Assembly (NCBI RefSeq): GCF_019904175.1
Contig: NZ_CP061913.1
Span: 6,634,001 to 6,698,000 of the forward strand
Length of the DNA stretch: 64,000 bases
Source: Dactylosporangium vinaceum
Lineage (GTDB): Bacteria; Actinomycetota; Actinomycetes; Mycobacteriales; Micromonosporaceae
Reading direction: 5' to 3'
Shown: one piece after another, positions 7,361 to 15,647 of the stretch
Position numbering within the stretch: position 1 is the stretch's first letter
How the letters are laid out: the number at the start of each line of letters is the position of its first letter
Made by a program: the position numbers and the translations under genes
Notes under the pieces: model-generated
The model's input: only the letters and a program-made list of their open reading frames with translations
Databases searched by the model: none
Told to the model about the DNA's origin: nothing

Positions 7361-9588
7361 CTGGTCGGGCTACCCATCTGCTCGGGGATTGACTCCTCGG
7401 CCACCGGTTCGGGGGCCACCGTCGAGCCCAGGACGCTCAGCAGTGCCGGTGCGAGCAGCGACCGTACGATGAACGCGTCGATGAGCACACCGGTGGCGAG
7501 GGCGAAGGCGAGCTCGCGGAACGGCCGCAGCGGCACGAGCAGCAGCAGCCCGAAGCTCACCGCGAGCGTGATCGCGGCGGTGCGGATGGCCCGGGCCGAG
7601 TGCGGCAGGGTCAGCGCGAGCGCCTCGCGCAGGGGCCGGGTGCGGGCCTCGCGCCAGGCCGGGCCGATGCCGAAGATGTTGTAGTCGGAGCCCAGGGCGA
7701 CCAGGAGCACGGCGGCGGCGAACGGCACGTAGAACGTCAGGCCGTCGGCGTGCCAGACGTCCTGGAACAGCCACGTCGTGAGGCCCAGCGTCGCGCCGAT
7801 GGCCAGCACGCTGCAGGCCAGCAGGCCGATCGGCGCGAACAGGGCCCGCAGGAACAGCATCAGGAACAGCAGGTTGGCCAGCAGCGCGGCGATCGCGATC
7901 CGGCCGAGGTCGCTCTTGGTCTGCTCGACGACGACCCGGGCGACGGCGGTGTCGCCGCCGAGGCTGGCCTGGGTGTTCTCCAGCCCGGCCGCGGCCAGCA
8001 GGCCGGGCAGGTCCCGGTTGAGCCGGTCGAGGGTCTGCACGGCCCGGGCGCCGAGCGGCTCGGTGTCGAGGATGAGCAGGTAGCGGGCGGCGCTGCCGTC
8101 GCCGGCCCGGAACACGTCGAACCCCTTGGGCAGCTGCGCGGAGGACGGGCCGAGGACCGCGGCCACGCCGGGCTCCTTGGCCAGGGCCTGCTGCACCCGG
8201 TTGAGCTCGTCGGGGCGCCCGGCGATGCCGCCGCCCTCCACCAGCAGCTCGGTCGGCGACAGGATGCCGTCGGCGAACCCGGTCTCGGCCGCGGTCGCCG
8301 CGGCCCGCGCGGGCCGGTCCGCCGGCAGCGCGTCGACGAACGACACCCCGAGCCGGATGTGCTGCAGCGGCAGCGCGGCGATGACGAGCCCGGCGGTGCA
8401 CAGCACCAGCACCGGCGCGGCGAACCACTTGCGGGTCAGCAGCCGGGCCCACCAGGTGCTGCCGGCGGGTTCGGTGTCCACGAGCGGCCGGCGGCCCAGC
8501 GGCGACCAGAACGCGGCCGCGCCGAAGATCGCGAGCAGTGCGGGGACGAGCGTGACGGACACGATGACACCGATGAGGATGGCGAGGGCCATGCCCGGCC
8601 CGAACGCCCGGAACGCCGGCGACCCGGCCACCACCAGCGCCCCGGTGCCCGCCGCCGCGGTCAGCCCGGCCACCAGGATGATCGGCGTGAACCGGGCCGT
8701 CGCCTGGCGGGCCGCCTCCACCCGCGTCTCCCCGGCCGCGAGGGACCGCCGGACGCCGGCCAGGTAGAACACGACGTAGTCGGTGACGACGCCGAGCAGC
8801 AGCGCGACGAGCAGCGGCTGGGTTTCCTGCGGCACCGGTACGCCGAGCTTCAGCGCGAGCACACCGCCCACGTGCAGGGTCAGCAGCGTCGCGACCCCGG
8901 CGACCGCGAGCGCGACGAGCGGCGCGATGAGCGAGCGGAAGGCGACCGCGACGATGAGGAACACGGCGATGACGGTGATCAGCTCCAGCCGCGACACCGA
9001 CGACTGGACGATCCGGGCCTGCTCGACCCGGGCCGGGACCGAGCCGGTGACGCCGACGACCGCGTCATCGGGGCCGTAGTGGGCCTGCACGAACCGCTCG
9101 GCCGCCTTGACCTGCCCGGCGAAGGACACGTCGGGATTGGTGAACAGGTACGTGACAATCGTCGTGCCGTTCTCCTCGGAGCCCGGGAACAGGCCCTTGA
9201 CGTTCATGACGGGCACGGCGGCGCGGATCGGCCCGGCGTCGGTGTACGTCCCGTCGCTGACCGCCTGCGCCCGCTCGAGCGCCGCGGTGCGGGCCTGCTC
9301 GGGCAGCCCCTGCGGGTTGCGCTGCACGACGGCGACCCGGCTGAGCAGCGGGAATCCGAACTTGTCGAACGAGCGCAGCTCGCTGTTGATCGCCGGGTTG
9401 TCCTTGGAGACCAGCTGCTCCAGGTCGCTGCCGCCCTGCCCGACCGCCGGGAGGTAGATCACCGACGCGATCGCGGCCGCGGCCCATCCGGCCACGACGA
9501 ACCAGCGCAGGCCGACGACGAGCGCGGCGTATGCGCGCGGCAGCAGGCTCGGCCGCCACCGGCCACGGGTTTCGATGCCCTCATCCAC
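7357..9588 (-). CDS. MMPL/RND-family membrane transporter
   Basis: 743 residues from a GTG at 9588. It has the two-fold MMPL architecture: TM1 at about 20-40, a large extracytoplasmic loop to about 190, five TM segments, then a second TM/loop/TM5 set. Characteristic stretches are GVVTDYVVFYLAGVRRSLAAG and LGSDYNIFGIGPAWREAR, each with the conserved TM4 Asp-Tyr pair used for proton coupling. Such proteins export lipids or hydrophobic metabolites. Longer in-frame starts up to 9987 would overlap the divergent CopC-CopD gene and lack coding character. The end is coupled (GTGA) to the anti-sigma-like gene. Confidence 0.88.
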   Translation of the reverse strand: MDEGIETRGRWRPSLLPRAYAALVVGLRWFVVAGWAAAAIASVIYLPAVGQGGSDLEQLVSKDNPAINSELRSFDKFGFPLLSRVAVVQRNPQGLPEQARTAALERAQAVSDGTYTDAGPIRAAVPVMNVKGLFPGSEENGTTIVTYLFTNPDVSFAGQVKAAERFVQAHYGPDDAVVGVTGSVPARVEQARIVQSSVSRLELITVIAVFLIVAVAFRSLIAPLVALAVAGVATLLTLHVGGVLALKLGVPVPQETQPLLVALLLGVVTDYVVFYLAGVRRSLAAGETRVEAARQATARFTPIILVAGLTAAAGTGALVVAGSPAFRAFGPGMALAILIGVIVSVTLVPALLAIFGAAAFWSPLGRRPLVDTEPAGSTWWARLLTRKWFAAPVLVLCTAGLVIAALPLQHIRLGVSFVDALPADRPARAAATAAETGFADGILSPTELLVEGGGIAGRPDELNRVQQALAKEPGVAAVLGPSSAQLPKGFDVFRAGDGSAARYLLILDTEPLGARAVQTLDRLNRDLPGLLAAAGLENTQASLGGDTAVARVVVEQTKSDLGRIAIAALLANLLFLMLFLRALFAPIGLLACSVLAIGATLGLTTWLFQDVWHADGLTFYVPFAAAVLLVALGSDYNIFGIGPAWREARTRPLREALALTLPHSARAIRTAAITLAVSFGLLLLVPLRPFRELAFALATGVLIDAFIVRSLLAPALLSVLGSTVAPEPVAEESIPEQMGSPTR

Positions 9589-9660
9589 GCCCGCCGTTGT
9601 GCCCCGGCAGCGGCATCGTAAAACGGTGAACTCTTCCGGGGCCCTGCCCGTACCCCCTCC

Positions 9661-11280
9661 GTGAGGTGGCTCGTGGCGGCGGTGGCCGGTGTCCTGTTCG
9701 TGCTCGCTGCACCGGCGCTCCCGGCGAGCGCGCACGCCGTGCTGAGCGAGTCGAACCCGCGGCCGGGGGCGGTCGTGGCGACGCTGCCCGGGGAGATCCG
9801 CCTCGCGTTCAACGAGGCAGTGCACGCGGTACCGGGCAAAACGGTCGTGGCCGGGCCGGACGGCAAGCGGATCAACGCGGGCGACCCGGCGGTGGCCGAC
9901 GGCGCGCTGGTGCTCCGGCTGCGCGCCGCGGACCGGGTGACCGGGACGTACGTCGTCTCGTACCGGGTCATCTCGGCCGACAGCCACCCGGTGTCCGGCT
10001 CGTTCACGTTCTCGGTCGGCGCGCCGTCGGCGGGCCCGGCCGCCGCGGTGCCGACCGGCATTGACCCGATCGTGCGAGCCCTGGTCCCGGCGGCGAAGTA
10101 CGCCGGGTACGTCGGCCTGGTGCTGCTGATCGGCCCGGCGGTGCTGCTGGCGGTGTGGTACCCCCGCCGCCTCTCCCGGGCCGCGCCGCTGCGCCTGGCC
10201 CGGGCCGGGATCTACGCGGCGGCCGGCGGCACCGTCGCCGCGCTGTGGCTGCAGGCCCCGGCCGCGTCCGGCGCGGCGCTGCTGGACGTGGCCCCGGCCG
10301 AGCTGTGGGAGGTGCTGACGTCACAGTTCGGCCTGCTGCTGCTGGCCCGGCTGGTCGCGCTCGGCGCGGTCGCGGTGATCCTGCCCCGGCTGCGGCGCCG
10401 CCCCGACCGGCGCCTCGGCACCGGGCTCGCGCTGGTGGCCGTGGGCGGGCTCGTCACGTGGCCGCTGACGGGGCATCCGGTGGCGTCGCCGTATGCGTGG
10501 CTGCTGGTCGCGGCCGACGTGGTCCACCTGGCCGCCATGGGCCTGTGGCTCGGCGGCCTGATCGTGCTCGCGGCCGTGGTGCTGCGCCGGGCCGACCCGC
10601 GCGAGTTGCGGCTGATCCTGCCGTCGTGGTCGCGGTGGGCGCTGATCACCGTGTACTGGCTTGTCGCCGCGGGCGTGCTGCAGGCCCTGGTGCAGCTCGG
10701 CGGCTGGCCGGCGGTCACCGGCAGCACGTACGGCCGGCTGATCCTGGTCAAGGGCGGCCTGGTCGTCGGCGTCCTCGCGATCGCCTACCTCTCCCGGCGG
10801 CTCGTGCAGCGCGGGGCGTTCACCGCGGCGCGGCTGCGCCGCAGCGTCGGCGTCGAGGCCGCGCTGGCCATGGCCGTGCTCGCGGCGAGCGCCGTGCTGG
10901 TCCAGCTCACGCCCGGCCGCACCGTCGACGTGGAGGCGGCCGCGGCGGCCCGGGCCCGCGGCTTCGCCACGACGCTGACGAGCCCGCTGTATGCGGTGCA
11001 GTTCGAGGTGTACCCGGCGGCGGTGGGCGAGTACAACAGCTTCCACGCGTTCGTGTACACCCCGGAGGGCCGGCCCCTGGAGGTCGTCGAGTGGACGGTC
11101 ACGGCGGCCCTGCCCGGCCAGGGCATCGAGCCCATGCCGAACCCGGTCTACACCCTCACCGGCAACCAGGGCCTTGGCAACATCACGTTCCCGTTCGCCG
11201 GTGACTGGAGGCTGACCCTGACCCTGCGCGTGTCCGACTTCGATCAGGCCACCGTCACCGCCCAGGTCCCCGTCACCTGA
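9661..11280 (+). CDS. CopC-CopD fusion, copper uptake/resistance membrane protein (YcnJ-like)
   Basis: 539 residues. A signal peptide ends at ASA-H, leaving His25 as the mature N-terminus, the classical CopC Cu(II) ligand; DSHPVSGSFTFSV (about 104-116) is the second CopC copper motif. After about residue 130 come eight TM segments of the CopD domain, and a C-terminal extracytoplasmic beta domain (about 440-539: YPAAVGEYNSFHAFVYTPEG) as in YcnJ-type proteins. It binds periplasmic copper and probably passes it across the membrane. Start GTG at 9661, divergent from the MMPL gene with a 72-bp gap. Confidence 0.9.
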   Translation: MRWLVAAVAGVLFVLAAPALPASAHAVLSESNPRPGAVVATLPGEIRLAFNEAVHAVPGKTVVAGPDGKRINAGDPAVADGALVLRLRAADRVTGTYVVSYRVISADSHPVSGSFTFSVGAPSAGPAAAVPTGIDPIVRALVPAAKYAGYVGLVLLIGPAVLLAVWYPRRLSRAAPLRLARAGIYAAAGGTVAALWLQAPAASGAALLDVAPAELWEVLTSQFGLLLLARLVALGAVAVILPRLRRRPDRRLGTGLALVAVGGLVTWPLTGHPVASPYAWLLVAADVVHLAAMGLWLGGLIVLAAVVLRRADPRELRLILPSWSRWALITVYWLVAAGVLQALVQLGGWPAVTGSTYGRLILVKGGLVVGVLAIAYLSRRLVQRGAFTAARLRRSVGVEAALAMAVLAASAVLVQLTPGRTVDVEAAAAARARGFATTLTSPLYAVQFEVYPAAVGEYNSFHAFVYTPEGRPLEVVEWTVTAALPGQGIEPMPNPVYTLTGNQGLGNITFPFAGDWRLTLTLRVSDFDQATVTAQVPVT

Positions 11281-11310
11281 GCGCCGCCGGCCGGGACGGG
11301 CGGCCGCTAC

Positions 11311-11853
11311 CTACTGGCCGGGCACGCGGTAGGTCAGCAGGACGTTGCCGCCGGTCGTGCCGTGGACCTCGACCAGGTCCAGCCGCCGCAGCGCGTCCTG
11401 GTCGGCGAACAGCTTCCGGCCGGTGCCGGCGAGCGCGGGCGCCACGACCAGCCGCAGCTCGTCGACCAGGCCGGCGTGGAGCAGCGACTGCGCGAGCGCG
11501 ATGCTGCCGTGGATGCCGATGTCACCGCCGTCCCCGGCCTTGAGCGCGGCGACGTACCCGGCGGCCGGGGTGTCGACGAAGACGCTGTTGGACCATGCAG
11601 TGGCGGGGCGGGACGCGGTGAACACGTGCTTGGTCGTGCCGTTGATGAAGCTCGCGAACGGCTCCACGTCCGCGGTGGGCCAGTAGCCGGACCAGTAATC
11701 GTAGGTGCCGCGGCCGAGCAGGACGGCGTCCTGGCGTTCGATGACGCGGGCCAGGTTGTCGAACACGCCCGCGTCCGTGTCGAACATCCAGTTGCCGGGC
11801 TCCTCGGCCACGCCGTCGAGGGACATCAGCTGATACAGCACCACGTTGCGCAT
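11311..11853 (-). CDS. Dihydrofolate-reductase/RibD-C-family protein
   Basis: 180 residues of the DHFR-like fold used by the RibD C-terminal family: MSLDGVAEEPGNWMF (about 9-23), LLGRGTYDYW (about 45-54) and GDIGIHGSIALAQSLL (about 110-125, NADPH-binding loop). These stand-alone proteins are common in actinomycetes and their substrates are mostly unknown. The start codon lies 6 bases after TAGGGT, so the transcript is probably leaderless. It converges on the CopC-CopD gene with 30 bases between stops. Two further members of the family lie at 39.4 and 45.5 kb. Confidence 0.88.
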   Translation of the reverse strand: MRNVVLYQLMSLDGVAEEPGNWMFDTDAGVFDNLARVIERQDAVLLGRGTYDYWSGYWPTADVEPFASFINGTTKHVFTASRPATAWSNSVFVDTPAAGYVAALKAGDGGDIGIHGSIALAQSLLHAGLVDELRLVVAPALAGTGRKLFADQDALRRLDLVEVHGTTGGNVLLTYRVPGQ

Positions 11854-11859
11854 GCCACC

Positions 11860-11865
11860 ACCCTA
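11860..11865 (-). promoter_or_regulatory. -10 hexamer TAGGGT of a probable leaderless promoter
   Basis: TAGGGT on the minus strand ends 6 bases before the ATG at 11853 and no ribosome site is seen; spacing fits transcription starting at the start codon. Confidence 0.5.
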
Positions 11866-11967
11866 TGGCCGCCGCAGTCGTGCCCGGCCGCCGGCGCCGG
11901 GGCGGGTCGCGGTCGGATCACCCGCGCAGGGCGCCCCGCGCCCGCCGCGGGCCGTTCGGCCGGTCGC

Positions 11968-12861
11968 TCAGGACCTGGTGTAGTAGCCGGCGTCGAGGTC
12001 CTCCAGCAGCGTCGGGTGGGTCGGGGTCCAGCCGTACTGCCGCTGGGTGTACTCGCTCGACGCGGGCATGTTCAGGCCGAAGAACATCCCGATCCAGCCG
12101 AAGTGGGCCGGGGCCTCCTGCGCGGGCACGGACTTGACGGGCAGGTCGAGGCCGCGGCCGATCGCCTCGGCGATGGCCTTCGTGGACACGCCGGGCTCGG
12201 CTACTGCGTGCAGTACAGCCGCCGCCGGAGCTTGTTCGATCGCGAGCCTCACCAGCGTCGCCGCGTCCGCGCGGTGGACGGCCGGCCAGGCGCCGCTGCC
12301 GTCGCCGACGTAGGCCGAGACGCCGTGGCGGCGGGCCGCGTCCACCAGGACGGCGATGAAGCCGTGGTCGCCGTCGCCGTGGACCGTGGGGGCGAAGCGG
12401 ATGACGCCGGCGCGCACACCCCGGTCAGCGTAGGCGAGCGCGGCGGCGGCGTTGGCGACGCGCGGGTGGCTGGCCGGGTCGCCGGGCTCGTCCTCGGTGG
12501 CGGGCGTGCCGTCGCGGCTCAGCCCGGCGACGCCGGAGGCGATGAACAGCGGGCGGCCGGTGCCGGCCAGGGCGTCACCGAGCGTGGTGATCGCGCGCCT
12601 GTCGGTTTCAGCGGCGCCCTGCATGTCCGAGAAGTCGTGGTTGTAGCCGAGGTGGACCACGCCCTCGGAGTCGTCCGCCCCGGCGCGCAGCGAGTCGAGG
12701 TCGTCCAGGCTGCCGCGGCGCACCTCGGCGCCGAGGCCGGCGATGGTCGCGGCGGCGCTGTCGGAGCGGGCCAGGCCGACGACGTGGTGGCCGGCGGCGA
12801 GGAGCTCGGCGGTGACGGCGGAGCCGATCCAGCCGCTGGCGCCGGTGACGAAGATGCGCAT
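11968..12861 (-). CDS. NAD(P)-dependent epimerase/SDR-family oxidoreductase
   Basis: 297 residues of the extended atypical SDR class. The Rossmann motif is TGASGWIG (about 6-13); the usual catalytic YxxxK is not clear, but SHPRVANAAAALAYADRGVR and WPAVHRADAATLVRLAIE match the large actinobacterial 'NAD-dependent epimerase/dehydratase' family. Substrate unknown. An AAGGA ribosome site precedes the ATG. It is divergent from a TetR gene, and both share the two-copy palindromic operator at 12887-12935, so the SDR gene is very probably repressed by that TetR protein. Confidence 0.88.
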   Translation of the reverse strand: MRIFVTGASGWIGSAVTAELLAAGHHVVGLARSDSAAATIAGLGAEVRRGSLDDLDSLRAGADDSEGVVHLGYNHDFSDMQGAAETDRRAITTLGDALAGTGRPLFIASGVAGLSRDGTPATEDEPGDPASHPRVANAAAALAYADRGVRAGVIRFAPTVHGDGDHGFIAVLVDAARRHGVSAYVGDGSGAWPAVHRADAATLVRLAIEQAPAAAVLHAVAEPGVSTKAIAEAIGRGLDLPVKSVPAQEAPAHFGWIGMFFGLNMPASSEYTQRQYGWTPTHPTLLEDLDAGYYTRS

Positions 12862-12886
12862 GGTGACGTCCTTACCTTCGAGGCGA

Positions 12887-12935
12887 TGTCACTTGATGAC
12901 ATGACGAACGTAGCACGCGATGTCATCATGTGACA
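12887..12935. promoter_or_regulatory. Double palindromic operator between SDR and TetR genes
   Basis: TGTCACTTGATGACA (12887-12901) and TGTCATCATGTGACA (12921-12935) are the same 15-bp motif in opposite orientation with one mismatch, centres 34 bp apart. Each has 5-bp TGTCA/TGACA arms. They occupy the promoters of both divergent genes; the second site ends just before the TetR -10 (TAGACT, 12941-12946). Confidence 0.85.
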
Positions 12936-12953
12936 TGGCCTAGACTGTGTGAC

Positions 12954-13520
12954 GTGGGACGCTGGGAGCCGGACGCGCGGGGCCGCATGGGTGAGGCGGC
13001 GATGCAGCTGTACGTCGAGCAGGGCTTCGAACAGACGACGGTCGCCGAGATCGCGGCCCGGGCCGGCGTCACCGCGCGCACCTTCTTCCGCCACTTCACC
13101 GACAAGCGCGAGGTCCTCTTCGCCGGCTCCGAGCTGCTGCTCCAGGGCATGGTGGCGGCCCTCGACAACGCTCCGGCGACGGCCACACCACTCGACGCGG
13201 TCACGGCCGCGCTGGACGCGGCCGCCGAGTTCCTCGGGCGCAACCACGCGCACTCCTGCCAGCGCCAGGCCGTCATCACGGCCAACCCGGAGCTGCTCGA
13301 GCGCGAGCTCATCAAGATGGCCCGCATCGCCGCCGCCCTGGCCGAGGGCCTCCGCTGCCGCGGCGTGCCGGACCCGGAGGCGACGCTGGCCGCCGAGGCC
13401 GGGGTGGTGGTGCTGCGGGTCGCGTTCGTGACCTGGGTGAGCCGCCCCGACCCGACCGACCTCGCCGCGACCATGCGCGACACCCGCGCCCGCCTCACGG
13501 CCACCGTCTGCGGGCCGTAG
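12954..13520 (+). CDS. TetR-family transcriptional regulator
   Basis: 188 residues from the GTG at 12954. The N-terminal helix-turn-helix is clear: AAMQLYVEQGFEQTTVAEIA, then RAGVTARTFFRHFTDKREVL (about 35-54). The C-terminal ligand domain is TetR_C-like. I prefer GTG 12954 over the ATG 12930 because the ATG lies inside the operator and TAGACT sits 7 bases before the GTG, the leaderless spacing. It should repress itself and the divergent SDR gene through the paired palindromes. Confidence 0.9.
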   Translation: MGRWEPDARGRMGEAAMQLYVEQGFEQTTVAEIAARAGVTARTFFRHFTDKREVLFAGSELLLQGMVAALDNAPATATPLDAVTAALDAAAEFLGRNHAHSCQRQAVITANPELLERELIKMARIAAALAEGLRCRGVPDPEATLAAEAGVVVLRVAFVTWVSRPDPTDLAATMRDTRARLTATVCGP

Positions 13521-13649
13521 GGCCGCCCCCGGTCACCGCCGGTCACGCGGACGGGCCGGCCGGCGCGCGGCCCGGGCGGCGCGGCGCGGTGCGCAGCGGC
13601 GATGTGCTCAGGCGCTCCGGCTGGCTCCCGGCCCGCAGCGCGCCGGTGG

Positions 13650-13930
13650 CGGCCGGACCGGTCGTGCGGTGGGCCGACCGGTGACGCCGGTCGTGGCGGG
13701 TGCGACGGTGACGCCGGTCGTGCGACGGTGATGGCGGTCGTCCGACGGTGACGCCGGTCGTGCGGTGGGCGACGGTGACGCCGGTCGCGCCGGGTGCGAC
13801 GGTGACGCCGGTCGTGCGACGGTGATGGCGGTCGTGCGACGGTGACGCCGGTCGCGCGGTGGGCAACGGTGACGCCGGTCGCGCCGGGTGCGGCGGTGAC
13901 GCCGGCCGTGCGACGGTGATGGCGCGGTCG
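13650..13930. repeat. Tandem array with 94-bp higher-order period between convergent genes
   Basis: Units begin GGTGACGCCGGTCG and alternate 27-20-20-27 bp. The 94-bp pattern restarts at 13680, 13774 and 13868, giving about 2.7 copies, with a partial unit before. It fills the gap between the TetR stop (13520) and the oxygenase stop (13932) and reaches to within a few bases of the latter. The rest of the gap (13521-13649) shows no gene. Open frames across it are by-products of the repeat. Confidence 0.88.
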
Positions 13931-13931
13931 C

Positions 13932-14618
13932 TCACTCGGCGTCGTGCAGGACGATCCCGAGGGCGTGCCGGCGGCCGGACTTCACCAGGCTCACGCCGTG
14001 GCGCACCGGGGCGGCGGACCAGCCACGGGCGGTGCGGATGGGGCGGTCCCGGGTGGTGAACACGAGGCCGTGGCCCTGCTCCAGGATCGCCGTGGTGCCG
14101 CGGGACTGGGCGCGGGGACGCTGCTCGACGAGCATGAACTCGCCGCCGGTGTAGTCGGTGCCGTAGCGGTCCAGGCCGATGACGACCTGGAGGGGGAAGA
14201 CGAGCTCGCCGTACAGGTCGCGGTGCAGCGCGTTCCAGTCGCCCGGGCCGTAGCGCAGCAGGATCGCCGTCGACTTGCGCTGGCCCCGCTCGTGACACAT
14301 CGCCGTCCACTCGTCGAGCGTGTCCGGCCACGGCGCCGGACGGGCCAGCCGGGCCGACCAGTCGCGGGCGATCGGCAGCAGCCTGGGGTACAGCCGCTGC
14401 CGTAACGCTTCGATGACGGCGGGCAACGGGCGCTCAAAGTAGCGGTAACAGCCGGAGCCGAACCGGTGCCGGGCCATGTCGACCGTCGAGCGGAACACCT
14501 CGTCCCGGTCGAACAGCGCGGCGAGCTCGCGGCAGCCGGCCGCGTCGAGCAGCCGGCCGGTCGGCGCGCACCCGACGTCGTCCAGGCCCTTGGTCACCGC
14601 GTCCCAGTCTGTGGTCAT
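13932..14618 (-). CDS. 2-oxoglutarate/Fe(II)-dependent oxygenase-like protein
   Basis: 228 residues of the 2OG-Fe(II) oxygenase superfamily: the iron facial triad is His132-Arg-Asp134 (NALHRDLYGE) and distal His207 (APVRHGVSLVKSGRRHALGI), with Arg216/217 available for 2-oxoglutarate. It resembles prolyl-hydroxylase-type 'proline hydroxylase' proteins (YGTDYTGGEFMLVEQRPR core). Substrate unknown. Start at ATG 14618; GTG 14621 is possible. It converges on the TetR gene across a tandem array that begins at its stop codon. Confidence 0.85.
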   Translation of the reverse strand: MTTDWDAVTKGLDDVGCAPTGRLLDAAGCRELAALFDRDEVFRSTVDMARHRFGSGCYRYFERPLPAVIEALRQRLYPRLLPIARDWSARLARPAPWPDTLDEWTAMCHERGQRKSTAILLRYGPGDWNALHRDLYGELVFPLQVVIGLDRYGTDYTGGEFMLVEQRPRAQSRGTTAILEQGHGLVFTTRDRPIRTARGWSAAPVRHGVSLVKSGRRHALGIVLHDAE

Positions 14619-14714
14619 CACCCAATCCTGCGCGCCTTCGCCCGCCCGGTGCTTGCGGAAATCGGACCTCGCACTGGACCGTAACGCTCCCGGTGGACAA
14701 GGCGTTGAGCGGTG

Positions 14715-15509
14715 ATGATGCGGACACTGCGGGCAGCGGTCACCGGTGCGCTGCTGATGTTCGGCGCTGTCGCGTCCGGCGGGGCGGCGAGCGGGGCCGG
14801 GGTCGCGGCGACCGCGGCCCGCCTGGACGCGCTGTACATCAGCATCCACGGCCACGCCGACGAGCTGCGGGCGGCCGAGCGGCTCAACTACGAGCGGGTC
14901 GAGGGCGGTACCGCCGCCTGCATGCACGCCCACGGCCGCACCGCGTACCGGCCGGTGCCGTACGACGGCTGGTACCGCGACTTCACCGACGCCGACCTGG
15001 GCTACGGCAACGGCTACGGCTCGGTCCTGGACTCGCTGGGCGGCCCCGGGCGCCGGCACCTGCGCAACGAGGCCGCCCAGGCGCGCCTGCTACCCGACCA
15101 GCGGGACCTGGCACCGCAGGATGTCGACGTGTACAACGCGTGCACGGCGCCGTACGGTCACAGCCCGTACTGGGACTTCATCGGGCCGACGATGAGCCTG
15201 GACGACCTCCTGGCCCCGGTGGAGGCGGACCCGGTCGTGCAGCAGGCGGCGGCACCGTACAGCGCGTGCATGCACGACCGCTTCGGCTACACGATCGGTG
15301 AGCGGCCGGACGACCTGCTGTACCCGAAGTCGTCGATGGACGCGAAGTTCGCCGCCGACGCCGAATGCCGCCGCCCCGCCTACACGGCCGCGATGCTCGC
15401 TCTCGCACCACGGATCACCCCGTGGGAGCAGCGGCACCGGGCCGAGCTGACGGCGGTCCGCCAGCAGTGGCGCCAACTGGTCGCCGACGCGGCCCGCCTC
15501 CCTCGCTGA
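14715..15509 (+). CDS. Secreted protein with repeated Cys motif, function unknown
   Basis: About 264 residues (ATG 14715; 14712 GTG and 14718-region starts are alternatives). A hydrophobic signal sequence covers about 5-28. The mature part has four Cys residues in similar settings: ACMHAHGR (about 69-76), NACTAPYG, SACMHDRFGYT and AECRRP, suggesting two disulfides and a duplicated helical unit. Trp/Tyr-rich YDGWYRDFTDADLGYGNGYG lies between. I do not recognise a characterised family; similar short Cys-motif exported proteins are common in actinomycetes. Divergent from the oxygenase gene. Confidence 0.75.
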   Translation: MMRTLRAAVTGALLMFGAVASGGAASGAGVAATAARLDALYISIHGHADELRAAERLNYERVEGGTAACMHAHGRTAYRPVPYDGWYRDFTDADLGYGNGYGSVLDSLGGPGRRHLRNEAAQARLLPDQRDLAPQDVDVYNACTAPYGHSPYWDFIGPTMSLDDLLAPVEADPVVQQAAAPYSACMHDRFGYTIGERPDDLLYPKSSMDAKFAADAECRRPAYTAAMLALAPRITPWEQRHRAELTAVRQQWRQLVADAARLPR

Positions 15510-15647
15510 CCCCAGCTTCGGAGCGCCGGCCACGCTGGGCGGCAACAGCCCGTCCCAGCTCGGGTGCGACGGCCGGGCCGGGCGGCCATGTCCGATTGAT
15601 GACGGCCGCTGCCGTATCTTCCGCGGCCGGCTCGGGGTCCTTCACCC

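Noticed and set aside
9589..9987. N-terminal extension of the MMPL protein
   Set aside because: It overlaps the divergent CopC-CopD signal-peptide region and has no coding signature or TM segment.
13650..13930. CRISPR or coding repeat protein
   Set aside because: Unit lengths 20 and 27 bp alternate without unique spacers, and frames have no start with ribosome site.
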